Assembly (NCBI GenBank): GCA_964016985.1
Contig: OZ024826.1
Location: forward strand, 46,414,978 to 46,478,977
DNA from: Anodontia alba
Lineage: Eukaryota > Mollusca > Bivalvia > Lucinida > Lucinidae
Reading direction: 5' to 3'
Length of the DNA: 64,000 bases
The notes beneath the pieces are model-generated. The model was not told the DNA's origin. It made no database searches and saw nothing but the letters and a program-made list of their open reading frames with translations. The position numbers were made by a program, and so were the translations under genes. How positions within the stretch are numbered: the stretch's first letter is position 1; every line of letters starts with the position of its first letter. Shown piece after piece: positions 34,196 through 43,654 of this stretch.

Positions 34196-35535
34196 CGAGG
34201 GATGTTCGAAATGAATTGCTTACTTCTGTCTGGAAACTTCAAATTTCAAGTTAGCCCAAAAGTACTCATTTCATGCCCTCGAAGTACTCCCCGTGGCTAG
34301 AAATGCAAAGTTTCAGCCGATGTATCCACTTCTTGAAGGCGTCACGGTACGCTGATTTGGGCACAGTAATAAGGTACTGATGAATGGCAGATCCAAGTGC
34401 CTGTCGGGACTGGTATTTCCGTCCAGCAAGGAATGCTTTCAATTTCGGAAACAAAAAGAAATCACATGGGGCAAAGTCTGGGGAATACGGGGGGTGAGGC
34501 AAAACAGTTACTTTTTCTTTCGTCAAAAACGCCGTAACTATTGCGGAGGTATGAACTGGGACATTGTCATGTAGAAGACGGACATGTTTAAAACCAGTGG
34601 CAGGGCGTCGTTTCTGATAGTACTTCTTTAGTTTCTTCAGTACTACGTCTTTGTAGTACTTTCCGGTGATGCTTTTGCCCTTTTTCACTGGCACTTTTAT
34701 TGCGACTCCTTCACATGAGAAGAAGATTGCATACAAAACCTTCTTTGTACTCAAAGAACGTTTGGCAATTATTGGGCGTTTGCTGTGTTTAGTGGCCCAG
34801 ATCTTATTGCTAACCTTTCTGACGAGCTCAAAATAATAGACCCAGGTTTCATCACCTGTGACGACATTGGCAAACTGCTTTTTGTCATATTTTGGAAACA
34901 TTTGAAGCAGCTTTTTGGCCACTTTAACCCGTTGCCTCTTTTGCTCGTCAGTCAACAGATGTGGCACCCGTCTAGCAGAAATCTTTCTGACTTTCAAATG
35001 CTTCTTCAAAATAAGGTTAACCGTTGATAGTGATATGCCTACCTTTCGTGCAATATCACGAACTGTAAATCTGGCATCTCCTTCAATGATTTCCTTTATT
35101 TGGAAACAGTTTCTTTACGAGATGCAGATTTTGGCCTACCTAATTTCGGTGCATTTTTGATGGACTCTACACCATACTCAAATTTCTTTTTCCACCGCCT
35201 AACTGTGTCATAAGACACACAAGAAGGTCCAAAAGCATTAGAAATTTCAGTCATCAGCTTCTTCAAAGAACAACCAAGTTTTGAGCGAGCTTTGATGTAA
35301 GCCCGTATTTCATCTTTTTTTGTCGACGCTTCTACCAACCATTTTTACTGCAGTGGTCAATGACTGCGTGTATTCAAATGGCAAATTTTATATCTTACAC
35401 TTGGTCTAACATGTACATTTATACACCATTGTGTAGATATTGAATAACGCTATACAGGTATGTATTGGTTTTTGTCGTGCCCCACGTGGATATCGAGCTA
35501 GAGGACAATAAGCAATTCATTTCGAACATCCCTCG
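34196..35535 (-). mobile_element. Mariner element (inner, younger), about 1.34 kb
   Basis: It has perfect 27-bp terminal inverted repeats (CGAGGGATGTTCGAAATGAA ...) and TA target-site duplications at 34194-34195 and 35536-35537. It contains a nearly complete transposase on the minus strand. The identical repeats and a single coding lesion point to a fairly recent insertion. It sits inside another mariner. Confidence 0.95.
34266..35338 (-). pseudogene. Mariner transposase with one frameshift
   Basis: Starts MVEASTKKDEIRAYIKARSK with a helix-turn-helix DNA-binding half (…YDTVRRWKKKFEYG…, GRPKSASRKE). Near 35097 the frame shifts by one base, and the second half begins KIKEIIEGDARFTVRDIARK. The catalytic domain keeps the three aspartates of the D,D34D triad: TGDETW, LLHDNVPVHT and YSPDFAPCDFF (34 residues between the last two). 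It ends GEYFEGMK. About 357 codons overall, the normal size for a mariner transposase. The frameshift should inactivate this copy. Confidence 0.9.
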
Positions 35536-36807
35536 TATATGGAGCTCAGACCATTTCAATGCGCATTATTTAGGTGAGTTAAAGCTTTTAAAGCTGGGAA
35601 ATATTCTGTTGAAGATTATACCCGTCCTGGAAGGCATAAAACCTCTGTTACCAAGGCTAACATCGCTGCTGTAAAGATTGTGGTCGAACAGGATGCGCGA
35701 TTGTCTGTCAAAGATATAGCTAGTTGTACTGGCATATCAGAAGGCAGTGTGCAAACAATTCTGAAAAAGCGTTTGGACCTGAGAAAGTTTTGCGCTAGGT
35801 GTGTACCTCATTTGCTCACTGAGGAGCAAAAGACACGTCGCCTTAAATGTGCCCGGGAACTTTGAAAACATACAAAGGCTATAATAGTCGGGTTATTTCT
35901 AACTTGCTTACAGGCGATGAAACCTGGATGCACATGTTTAAGCCACAAAGAAGGGCTGATAATAAGCAATGGAAGCGAAAAGATAGAAAACGCCCATGTA
36001 TAGCCAAGAGACCATGTTCGAAAAAGATGTACGCAATTTTCTTCAAATGGACCAGCCGTTAAAGTGCTTTGTCCATCTGGTCATACAGTCACTGGCCGAT
36101 TCTACAAGAATTCTGTACTGAAGAAAGTGAAAGAGTTTTACAATAAGAAACGACCAAGTAAAGGATTGGCAGGAGTCCACCTTTCACATGACAACGCCTC
36201 CTCTCATAAGTGTGAGGTTGTTAAGTCTTTTTTGGCTTCTGAAAAAAGGTGAAAGTTTTAAACCATCCATCTTATTCACCTGACCTGAGTCCCTGTGACT
36301 TCTTTTTATTTCCAAGGCTTAAGAAAATGCTTTCTGGAAATAAGTATACGTCTAGAAGTTCTCTTGACAGCGCTATTTATCAGTGTCTCCAACAGATACA
36401 AAAAAAACTATTTATCTGTTTTTCGCGACTGGGTAAAAAGGATACAAAAATGTGTTTCAGTAAAGGGAGAATACTTTGAAGGTTTGTAATAAAAATATGT
36501 TTGATAAAACGTAGCACTGAAGTAATCCGAATCCAGTGACAAAACGTTTTGCAGGACCCTCGTATGAGCCGCATAGTGATAAAAAACTGTTCAGGCGAAT
36601 TAATCTCTCAGTGCGCATGGCCGGCCCCTTAGCGAGGCCACATGTCAAGTTCTTGGGCAAAAGTTTTCCCTTGACCCACCGCAGATGTGAGCGAATTGCA
36701 TAGGTTCTGGCAAGACTGTGCAGATACGCAGGCTCGTCTGAACCTATGCTGTACGCATATGCTTTAATGGCACTTTTCCCATGTCGTGGCTCATACATTC
36801 GCGTTAC

Positions 36808-36866
36808 CTTTCAGGAGCGTTTATCTTAGATTTTGCAAGGTTTATAGCAGTTTTTAACCCTTCATA
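36808..36866 (-). pseudogene. Dead third copy of the receptor tail exon
   Basis: Only the 3' part of the exon survives, from the second YxxL (YEGLKTAINLAKSKINAPER) to the donor GAAAG/GTAACG. The acceptor and the YEDL half have been deleted, with the break right after TTCATA. About five bases are also missing before the donor, so even the surviving part ends in a different phase. The surrounding intron sequence is still collinear with the two intact copies. Confidence 0.75.
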
Positions 36867-37150
36867 GCAAACAGTTGTTTCGCTTTGGTTATTCTTCAAA
36901 GTGCTTGATAAATGAAAATGGTTGCAATCTGTTTTAATGAAAGTAGTTGCGGTCATGGTACCAAAGCCGTAATTCAAAATCATAAATCCATAAACGAATG
37001 ACGAATCAGAATGTTCAGACCAACAGACATGGACCACTTGAAAGGGAGATTGGTTACAACTATTATATAGAGAATACCAAAAATAGTACAAATTCTAATA
37101 AATTTATTTCCACTGCTTGACCTAATTCTATTCTCTTTTCGGAGACTATC

Positions 37151-37378
37151 ATTACGAAAACACGCCTATTCAAATATATAGAAAGGTTCTCCAAAAACTG
37201 AAAATTTTCAGTTAAAAAACTCTGATATTTTTCATACTTCATATTTCTCCTCAAAACATAGATTGTGGGTACTCATTAGAACCGCCTAAATAATGTTTAC
37301 CTCAGTAAATCCCAGCTTTACACTGTAAAAGTGGTGGGGTTCAAGGGGGTCAAAATTATATGGGCATGTTTTCGTGAT
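37151..37378. mobile_element. Family A MITE, copy 7, core partly deleted
   Basis: Ends ATTACGAAAACACGCC and GGCATGTTTTCGTGAT. The central hairpin is cut after TTAGAACCGCC. It sits exactly at the junction of duplication units B and A. Confidence 0.8.
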
Positions 37379-37790
37379 GGTTGCCCCGTAGACGCATCGC
37401 GGGAAAAGGCTCTTCGTACTTTCCGTTGAATTACTTTTTCAGAGCGCATAGCCGGCCCCTTAGCGAGGCCAAATGTCAAGTTCTTGGGCTAAGGTTTTCC
37501 CTTGACCCACCACAGACATGAGCGAACAACATAGGTTCTGGCGAGACTGTGCAGATGCGCAGCCTCGCCTGAACTTATATTGTTCGCATATGATATAACG
37601 GCATTTTTTCCATGAAATGGCTCATACATTCGCATTACCTTTCAAATCGGGAGCGTTTGTCTCAGATTTTGCTAGGTTTGTAGTAGTTTTTAACCCTTCA
37701 TATTCTGTGTTATTTTCTCTGGTAGCACGTAAATCCTCATAAGTTCGGATGTCCTGCAACTTGGCCGATGATGACGGTGTTTCTGAAGAA
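37379..37790. repeat. Tandem gene-segment duplication, unit A (intact exon)
   Basis: Starts GGTTGCCCCGTAGACGCATC right after a MITE and stays collinear with unit C through the exon. Similarity ends just beyond the acceptor (GAAGAAAGC), where the sequence becomes unique. Confidence 0.75.
37639..37782 (-). CDS. Receptor tail exon, copy 1, with ITAM-like YxxL pair
   Basis: The exon is 144 bp, a symmetric phase 1-1 exon with acceptor TTTCTTCAG and donor TTGAAAG/GTAATG. It encodes ETPSSSAKLQDIRT, then YEDL, nine residues (RATRENNTE), YEGL, and a Lys/Thr-rich end. The paired YxxL motifs resemble an ITAM (YxxL, 6-8 or sometimes up to 12 residues, YxxL), the phosphotyrosine module through which Draper and vertebrate immunoreceptors recruit Syk-family kinases. 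Function is inferred from motif and context. It is nearly identical to the exon at 33532-33672. Confidence 0.75.
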
Positions 37791-38044
37791 AGCAAAATAT
37801 CTAGACTTATATTCTTATATTTTCAACATCTTGACAAGTTTGTAATAATGAAAAGAAGAAGGAATGTGTCAAATAGATATAGAAGCGCACACAATTTACG
37901 CAATTTGATTGGTTGAAGAAAACGTTTTACACGTCAATAAACTTTAGCGTAGGAATCGATCGTATCTATTTTCCTTCCGGCGCGTCTCAAAAGATTGACA
38001 TTCTTTGGCAATATTTGTAACATTTCGCTGATAATGTTGGAATT

Positions 38045-38205
38045 AAAAGGAATGAATTATTATTACTGTGGATTTTATCGCTGTGCGCACTCCGGCGAAT
38101 CACGCACGAACTTAACATAAAGCCCTTCGGGTTCTATTGAGTTTGTGAGTCATTCGCCAGAATTTACACATCGATGAAATCCACAAAAATGAAATTCATT
38201 CTCAT
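38045..38205. repeat. Palindromic element, about 160 bp
   Basis: AATGAATTATTATTACTGTG GATTTTATCG at left pairs with CGATGAAATCCACAAAAATG AAATTCATT at right. The centre has CCGGCGAATCACGCACGAAC against GAGTTTGTGAGTCATTCGCC. Confidence 0.65.
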
Positions 38206-38569
38206 AATACAAAAATATAAAAAGAAAAAGGATATATTATGTTTATCTATCTACTATTTGCAGCATCATTTATTAACTATAGCCTACAGTAATTAACACT
38301 ACGCTACTTCACAACATATCTACCAGATATTAACAACATATCTACCAAATGCCAAATATTAAATATGGAAATATATACTAAGTAAAGTCCTAGACAAGGA
38401 AAGCAAGTTTTGAGTGCACTCCGCAAAGAGTCAATGCGATAATGAGATAAGTCATAGTCTTCACCCAAGACAGACTCAAATAACCATTTCATCCCTGAGT
38501 TTTTTTTGTTTTTTTTTTTAAGTATTCTCTTCCATTCTTGAATTTGGACTTGTCCACTGGTGCAAATAG

Positions 38570-38705
38570 GGGTTTCCGTCTAAAATAAAACCAGATTGTA
38601 AAATGTGTAGATCCTGATGAGACGGCTGTTTAGGAGCCGTCTCAACTGGAACTGCACTGTTTGCAAAGATATCCGTATTAGTCTATAGAGATGAAAGGGT
38701 TGAAG
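38570..38705. repeat. Short CTGATGAGACGG-core hairpin
   Basis: GTGTAGATCCTGATGAGACGGC pairs imperfectly with GAGCCGTCTCAACTGGAACT, followed by GCACTGTTTGC and a GGGTTGAA end. Similar cores occur at 41520-41590, 42955-43010, 50035-50090 and 52740-52790. Confidence 0.55.
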
Positions 38706-39291
38706 AAATCATCAACAAACTGACCCAAAATAGACTGCACTTGTCCGATTATATTTTCAATATTAAGTACAACAATTTACCTCTGGCGCTTCATATCATT
38801 AACAAAAATCCATTTATGATATCCCCGTTCCAGGCTAAGGTAGTTTACCACCCCCTTTCTAGACAGACATGAACTCCTATCCAGACACGTATATCTGAAT
38901 CCCTTCCCAGATTTTTACAATGAACACCCCCGTTGCAGACAGACTCTGAAAATAAGACCCCTTTTATAGGCACATTTCTTCCCATGGTTATATAGTAAGT
39001 GCCCTGCCACCCACCCCCAGACCCCCTCCCTCCTCACCCCATGTGTCATTCAGTCTGAGGCACGAGTGAAGCAGTTGTCTACCATAACTGGGTTAACAAA
39101 CATGCATCTAGTTTTCCAAACAACATCCATGCTGTAGCCTATCTTTTTGTAAGGATTGACAAGTCACGATCAGATAATCTTGATAATATTTAAGTTTTAG
39201 TTAAGTTTGCTTATAAAAACTTCTGGTTGAGATAAGAATATGCCAGTCGATAGAGCAAAGTTAAAACGATAAACAGATGTCAAAATTAATA

Positions 39292-39297
39292 TTTATT
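39292..39297 (-). terminator. AATAAA overlapping the read-through stop codon
   Basis: A canonical polyadenylation hexamer on the minus strand, sharing bases with the stop codon of the possible short-tailed form. Such hexamers are common by chance in AT-rich DNA, and no cleavage site can be confirmed. Confidence 0.25.
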
Positions 39298-39398
39298 TCT
39301 TGACACAAAATTTATGTTTAGATCCGCTTCCCTTCTGAGACATACCAAGCGACTGTTTTGTCATTGATAAGCTAGGATTTTCGGTCTGTTTCTGTCTC
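39293..39398 (-). other. Possible alternative terminal exon giving a short-tailed receptor
   Basis: Reading through the GTATGT donor at 39341-39345 keeps the frame open for GMSQKGSGSKHKFCVKK and a TAA stop at 39293-39295. An AATAAA hexamer overlaps that stop. The product would have the transmembrane helix but none of the YxxL motifs. This is inferred from the sequence only. Confidence 0.3.
39346..39398 (-). CDS. Draper/MEGF10-like receptor: juxtamembrane exon
   Basis: The exon is 53 bp, with acceptor ATGTTTTCAG and donor GCTTG/GTATGT, phase 2 in and phase 1 out. It encodes a basic, polar segment (RRQKQTENPSLSMTKQSL) just inside the membrane. If the donor is ignored, the frame runs 17 codons more to a stop, giving a short-tailed form (separate entry). 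Confidence 0.65.
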
Positions 39399-40436
39399 CT
39401 GAAAACATAAACACAATAACGACTAAGTGGGCCGTATCAAACAAAAAAGAGCCTTCTAGCATGCGTAAAATATGCATATTTACATCATCCTGTGCATGTG
39501 CAAGATCTCATCCGGGCCTTTGCTCCCAATTAAAACATTAGACGTAGTATTCAATGATTCTGTTTGCGGACAGCAAAGTCCCTGATCAGACTGCGCGGAT
39601 GCGCAGGCTGATCTGGTCTTTCCTGTCCACATATTCCAAAAGACACGTTTTCGCATGGCGAGACCCAAATAATGTGTGTTCCAGACCTCGTGTTAGCTCG
39701 TTACTCAGGTTAACACATCTATGTAAATGTATACGTCTTAGTCATAGCTCCTGATAAGCCTATTTCTACACCGTATAGTCACAGGTATTCTCACACAATT
39801 TCACAGAGCAAAGGCGCTTCTAATGAATACCTACAACATGTTTTATGGAGCTTATCTGCATGTAGATAACCCTCTTATCAAGAACTATGGAAGTCATGGC
39901 ATTTTAACCATATAATATGGTAAAAGAGGAAGATTATGTGATTTGACTCATTAAGACAAGATTTAAGCAGTACAAACGGTTACTAGATATAAAAGAAAAA
40001 AAGAAAAAAAAAATAAAAAAAAAATAAAACTGCAAAAAACAAATCTTAAAATTTCCCTTATAATGTAGAACTCTACATATATTTTTTTGTCCTATATGTT
40101 ATGGAGGAACATAGGGGTAGACATTATATGAACTTGTTAATGTTATGCATTGGACGCCCTGTATGGAATAGAAGCACTAATCGCAAAAGTATGCGCATGC
40201 GCAGTTTGCGAATGCCCAACGACGATGTTGTTCAGTTAACTTCTGTGCCTCTTTCCATAGCAATGGATAAGCAAAACACATTCTTGAATCGGTCAATTTA
40301 AAATTGGTCCTTTTAGAATAAGTTACGTGAACCAGTCTATGTAATGTGTAAATATATGTTTCACCATAATCCTGTATTCGGATACCTTACCTTCTTATCA
40401 TGCTTGTCCTACAATTTGAACAGGGAAGTAACATAC

Positions 40437-40569
40437 CTTTTCTTGAAGACTATATACAATATAACACCAGTGACAAACATCACGACTAGCAGTCCGAGCC
40501 CGACCACTAATCCTATTAAAAGCCAATCTTTATCTTCTATGTCTAGTCCGGTTGCCGCCAAAGTCTTTT
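40437..40569 (-). CDS. Draper/MEGF10-like receptor: transmembrane exon
   Basis: The exon is 133 bp, with acceptor CTCCTTTTCAG and donor AAAAG/GTATGT, entering in phase 1 and leaving in phase 2. It encodes a short acidic stalk (TGLDIEDKDW) and a hydrophobic helix of about 23 residues (LLIGLVVGLGLLVVMFVTGV, then ILYIVF). A basic stop-transfer KKR follows. This orientation places the EGF-like repeats outside and the following exons in the cytoplasm, making it a type I membrane protein. Confidence 0.85.
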
Positions 40570-40751
40570 CTGAAAAGGAGCAGTAATAGCAATTGTATTC
40601 TTTTTTTTTTTAATTTTTTTTTTATTTCAGAGACTGATTCGGTGTAGCGGCAGCTGGAGGGATTGGATAACTTAAAAGTTAGGTAGCCGGGCAATTGGGC
40701 GTTATGGTGACGCTCCTAGCAGCTTTAAGCGGATTTCTATTTTATATATAA

Positions 40752-41225
40752 ATGTATGAGCCCAATAGTCAAAATGGACCAGACAATTCAATACTATGAA
40801 CTCTCTATCGAAGTACAAGGCAACATTTTACGGCCTCCGTACAAGCATTTAACGACAGCTACCGCAACCACAGATTGTTCCGAAGTAGGGATGATCTTTT
40901 GGAAATACAGAACAAATCAAAATCAGAAAACAGCAGACTCGGTTGAAACAACGTCGATTCAACGTGTATTTAACGTTAAGTCTTTGAATCAACGTTGAAT
41001 CGACGTTGTTTCAACGTTGTGTATGAGCCCAATAGTCAGAAAGGGCCAGAAAATTCAATAATATCAACAGTATCGAAGTACGAGGCGACGTTTTACGGCT
41101 TCAAACAAGCACTTAACGACAGCTACCGTCATCACAAACTAAGTAAGTATGAGTCTTTTGGACATACTGAACAAATCAATACCAGAAAATAGCAGATTCG
41201 GCTTGAGTCAGTTCATAAGGAATAA
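40752..41225 (+). repeat. Tandem duplication, about 270 bp period
   Basis: Block starting GTATGAGCCCAATAGTCA recurs at 41022 with the same order (GACCAGACAATTCAATA/GGCCAGAAAATTCAATA, TTAACGACAGCTACCG, AACAAATCAA, AGCAGA(C/T)TCGG). An ACGTTGAATCGACGTTG-rich spacer lies between them. It is in the intron before the transmembrane exon. Confidence 0.75.
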
Positions 41226-41496
41226 TGAAAAAATGCAACAATCTCAAATATTGTGTTTGCATTACCCCTATGAAAGTGTATTTATTCCCTTAAATATGTG
41301 CAATTCGAATATGTCTTTATCAACCAGATTAGCCATTTTGCATTCTGGATCAAACGTAACAGTCTGCATTTTGGAATGCAGTTTTGACTTCAGTTTTCTA
41401 CTGGGTGGGGATCTGCGTGAAAAGCTAGGATAAAATGTTATTTTCCTTTATTGTATTTAAATACGTGAAATGAAATGTCACCGCTTAGTTAACCTT

Positions 41497-41700
41497 TCAG
41501 CCCTGCAGACCAGAAGATGTTTTTGTCAAACAGTGTGGATCCTGATGAGACGGATAATAATGATCAATCTCATCAAGATCTATACTGTTTGCCATTTTGT
41601 TTTGATTTTTGACTGAGACCCCTATTTGGAACAAGGGTTCTGACCAGATTCATAATGAAGGAAGAGTCCACTTCAGAAACTCAGGGATGAAAGGGTTAAA
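41497..41700. repeat. CTGATGAGACGG-core hairpin element
   Basis: Bounded by AACCTTTCAGCCCTGCAGAC and GGGATGAAAGGGTTAA. The core GATCCTGATGAGACGG is matched by CTCATCAAGATC. It lies in the intron between the ectodomain and transmembrane exons. Confidence 0.6.
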
Positions 41701-41758
41701 CAAGAACATGAAATGTAGTAAAAACAGCATACACTTACTTTTTATTGGTTGCCCTTAC

Positions 41759-42787
41759 CTTTAGAACAAGGTTCACCCTCGTATCCTTCAATACATCCAT
41801 ATTTACATGTTCCGTCAACTTTGTCGCATTCAGTGCCATTACAGTACAAGCTGCATTTGACCTCACACTTTTTTCCCCACCATGTAGGTATGCATCCTGC
41901 TAGACACTCCCCGCTACTTCTATCACAAATGGACTTGCCTACAACTCGTTCACAATTACTACTACAGACACGGTCACAAGCTTTATCAAAATATTCTGTT
42001 TTACAAGACACACAACCATCACTGTCGGTCTGATAACACTGTAAACAGTTAGAGTTGCATTGTTTTTCACATTTTGTTCCTGACCAACCTACAATACACC
42101 CATCCGTGCAAAATCCATTCCTGTCGTTACATATTGTACCTTGTTTACAAGTCTTAGGACATTCTTGACATATATGGCTGTCAAGATAAAATCCACGCAG
42201 ACACGAACCACATACGGTAATTCCATTAATTGATTTACACGTCCCGCACCCTAGCGGGCATGTTACACACGCAAAGCTTCCTTGATTGGTTTTTGAGATA
42301 TACTGTCCTGGCTTACAGAAACATCCATTTTCTAGGGAACACGCTCCGGGACACAAATCACAACTATTCTCACATACACGTCCCCAGAAATCAGATTTAC
42401 AACGCGTACATAATAGGTCACTCGAACAACTGTCACAATTCGTTGGACATTCATGGCAGACTCTGTCTTTGATAAAGAATCCATGTTTACAAATGTTACA
42501 CGATAGATCACGTGAGCAGCTATCACAATTTGTTGGACATTCATGACACACCCCATTCTTTAAAACGGATCCAGAAACACAGCCATAAAGACACTCGCTA
42601 TTTTTAGAACATTTTCCCTGACAAAGAGAGCAAGAATTCCGGCAAACTGAATCCTGGTAAACGGGGTAACACACACTACAGTTTTGTCCAGGTGTACATT
42701 TAATGCAGTCGCTCGGACAGTCTCTACAAGTACTACTGGTACAGCTGGAACAGTGAGGATCACAGTTTATGGCTCTTTGTTCACAAA
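41759..42787 (-). CDS. Draper/MEGF10-like receptor: cysteine-rich EGF-like ectodomain exon
   Basis: A single 1029-bp exon (342 full codons, entered in phase 1) coding for a dense series of small disulfide-rich repeats of EGF-like, laminin-EGF-like or furin-like type. Typical pieces are CSSCTSSTCRDC, CHECPTNCDSCS (present twice, an internal duplication), CENSCDLCPGACS, GWSGTKCEKQCNSNCLQC, WWGKKCEVKCSLYC and YEGEPCSKG. WG/GxxC steps are usual in multiple-EGF receptors such as Draper, CED-1, MEGF10 and class F scavenger receptors, which recognise apoptotic cells or microbes. Acceptor is TTGTTACAG, donor is CTAAAG/GTAAGG in phase 1. No signal peptide is present, so at least one more 5' exon must exist. 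I could not find it, and it may lie beyond the right edge. Confidence 0.85.
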
Positions 42788-42839
42788 CTGTAACAAAATT
42801 CCAGTGAATCTGCTGTTAATTGAACATCATTATTACATT

Positions 42840-43040
42840 AACCCTTACTTTCACCCCGAAATTCTGAAATGGACTCTTCCATTTCTGACTTGGAATACAT
42901 CCATTGTTGCAAATAAGGGTTTCAATCCTAAATCAATAACTGAATGACAAACAGTGTAGATACTGAAGAGACGGCTCGCCGTCTCATATGGATTGGCTCT
43001 GCGAAGGTATCTGTATCAGTCTGTAGGGATTGAATTGTTA
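42840..43040. repeat. CTGAAGAGACGG-core hairpin element
   Basis: TTAACCCTTACTTTCACCCC at left and a GGGATTGAATTGTTAA end, with the core GAGACGGCTCGCCGTCTC a perfect 18-bp palindrome. Confidence 0.6.
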
Positions 43041-43654
43041 AAAGTGGGTTAGTGCAAGCAAACAATGTGTCTTTGGGACACATTTCGTTAACTTTTAATG
43101 TAAAATAGATGTGCCACAAAGTGAGAAAACAGATCTTCTGATATGTGCCGAAGACTCGAATCATCTTGCGCATCCACGCAGTCTAACTGGAATGTTTGTT
43201 GTATATATGAAGAAACTTTGCATCCGTGGCTATTCAAAAAAATGCGCATAATGAATGCTTAGGCACGGCGAATGCGCAGGCTGATCTGAATTTTGGCTGG
43301 GTGCTCATGTCCGAAGGTATGTTTTCTGACGTTGCGGCTCGTATACCTCTAAGCCACAGTTATAGATAAGCTTGTAAGATAATAAATGATATTTTCTCAT
43401 TTTTTCACAAAAAGATCATATGTTGTGGTTACCCATTAGAGTTATTAGAAGCGCCTTTTTCAGAGTCGAGCACTTCTAACCAACACTATATATTTTTATG
43501 AAGAAACAAAAAGAATATTTATCTTGATACCCCTTTTACCTGGAGCTATGTCAGCATTGTTTTTTCATCATTGATTTGGAGAATGAGAATATAAGAATCC
43601 ATCATGAGTGTCCATGCAGGTTAGGGAAATCTCACCAGGAGGGCAAAACAGCGA

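Larger units (their letters stand above)
34106..36489 (+). pseudogene. Degenerate mariner transposase, split by insertion
   Basis: The start MDQKNEIHSYIKCRIRLNID is at 34106-34165. The frame is cut at the inner mariner and resumes with YGAQTISMR, a TGG-to-TGA-type stop, then VKAFKAGKYSVEDYTRPGRH. Further frameshifts occur near 35865, 36062 and 36250. Catalytic landmarks survive as TGDETW, LSHDNASSH and SYSPDLSPCDFFLFPRLK, and the end is GEYFEGL. It belongs to a different mariner lineage from the inner element. It is dead. Confidence 0.9.
33904..36562 (+). mobile_element. Older mariner element, interrupted by the inner mariner
   Basis: Divergent terminal inverted repeats (CGAGGAACGTGCAAAAAGTT left; CGAGGGTCCTGCAAAACGTT on the reverse strand at right) lie between TA dinucleotides at 33902-33903 and 36563-36564. 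Removing the inner element leaves about 1.32 kb, normal for mariner. The two ends match at only about 21 of 27 positions, so it is older than its guest. Confidence 0.85.
33889..37150. repeat. Tandem gene-segment duplication, unit B (dead exon, split by mariners)
   Basis: Begins GCCCCGTAGAA, is interrupted from 33904 to 36562 by nested mariner elements, resumes at TATGAGCCGCATAGTG and runs to CGGAGACTAT. It has the same order of blocks as unit C but with the exon mostly deleted, plus about 95 extra bases around 36950-37045. Confidence 0.75.

Noticed and set aside
34380..35160. Plus-strand frames across the inner mariner
   Set aside because: They are antisense to the transposase, which has the catalytic motifs on the minus strand.
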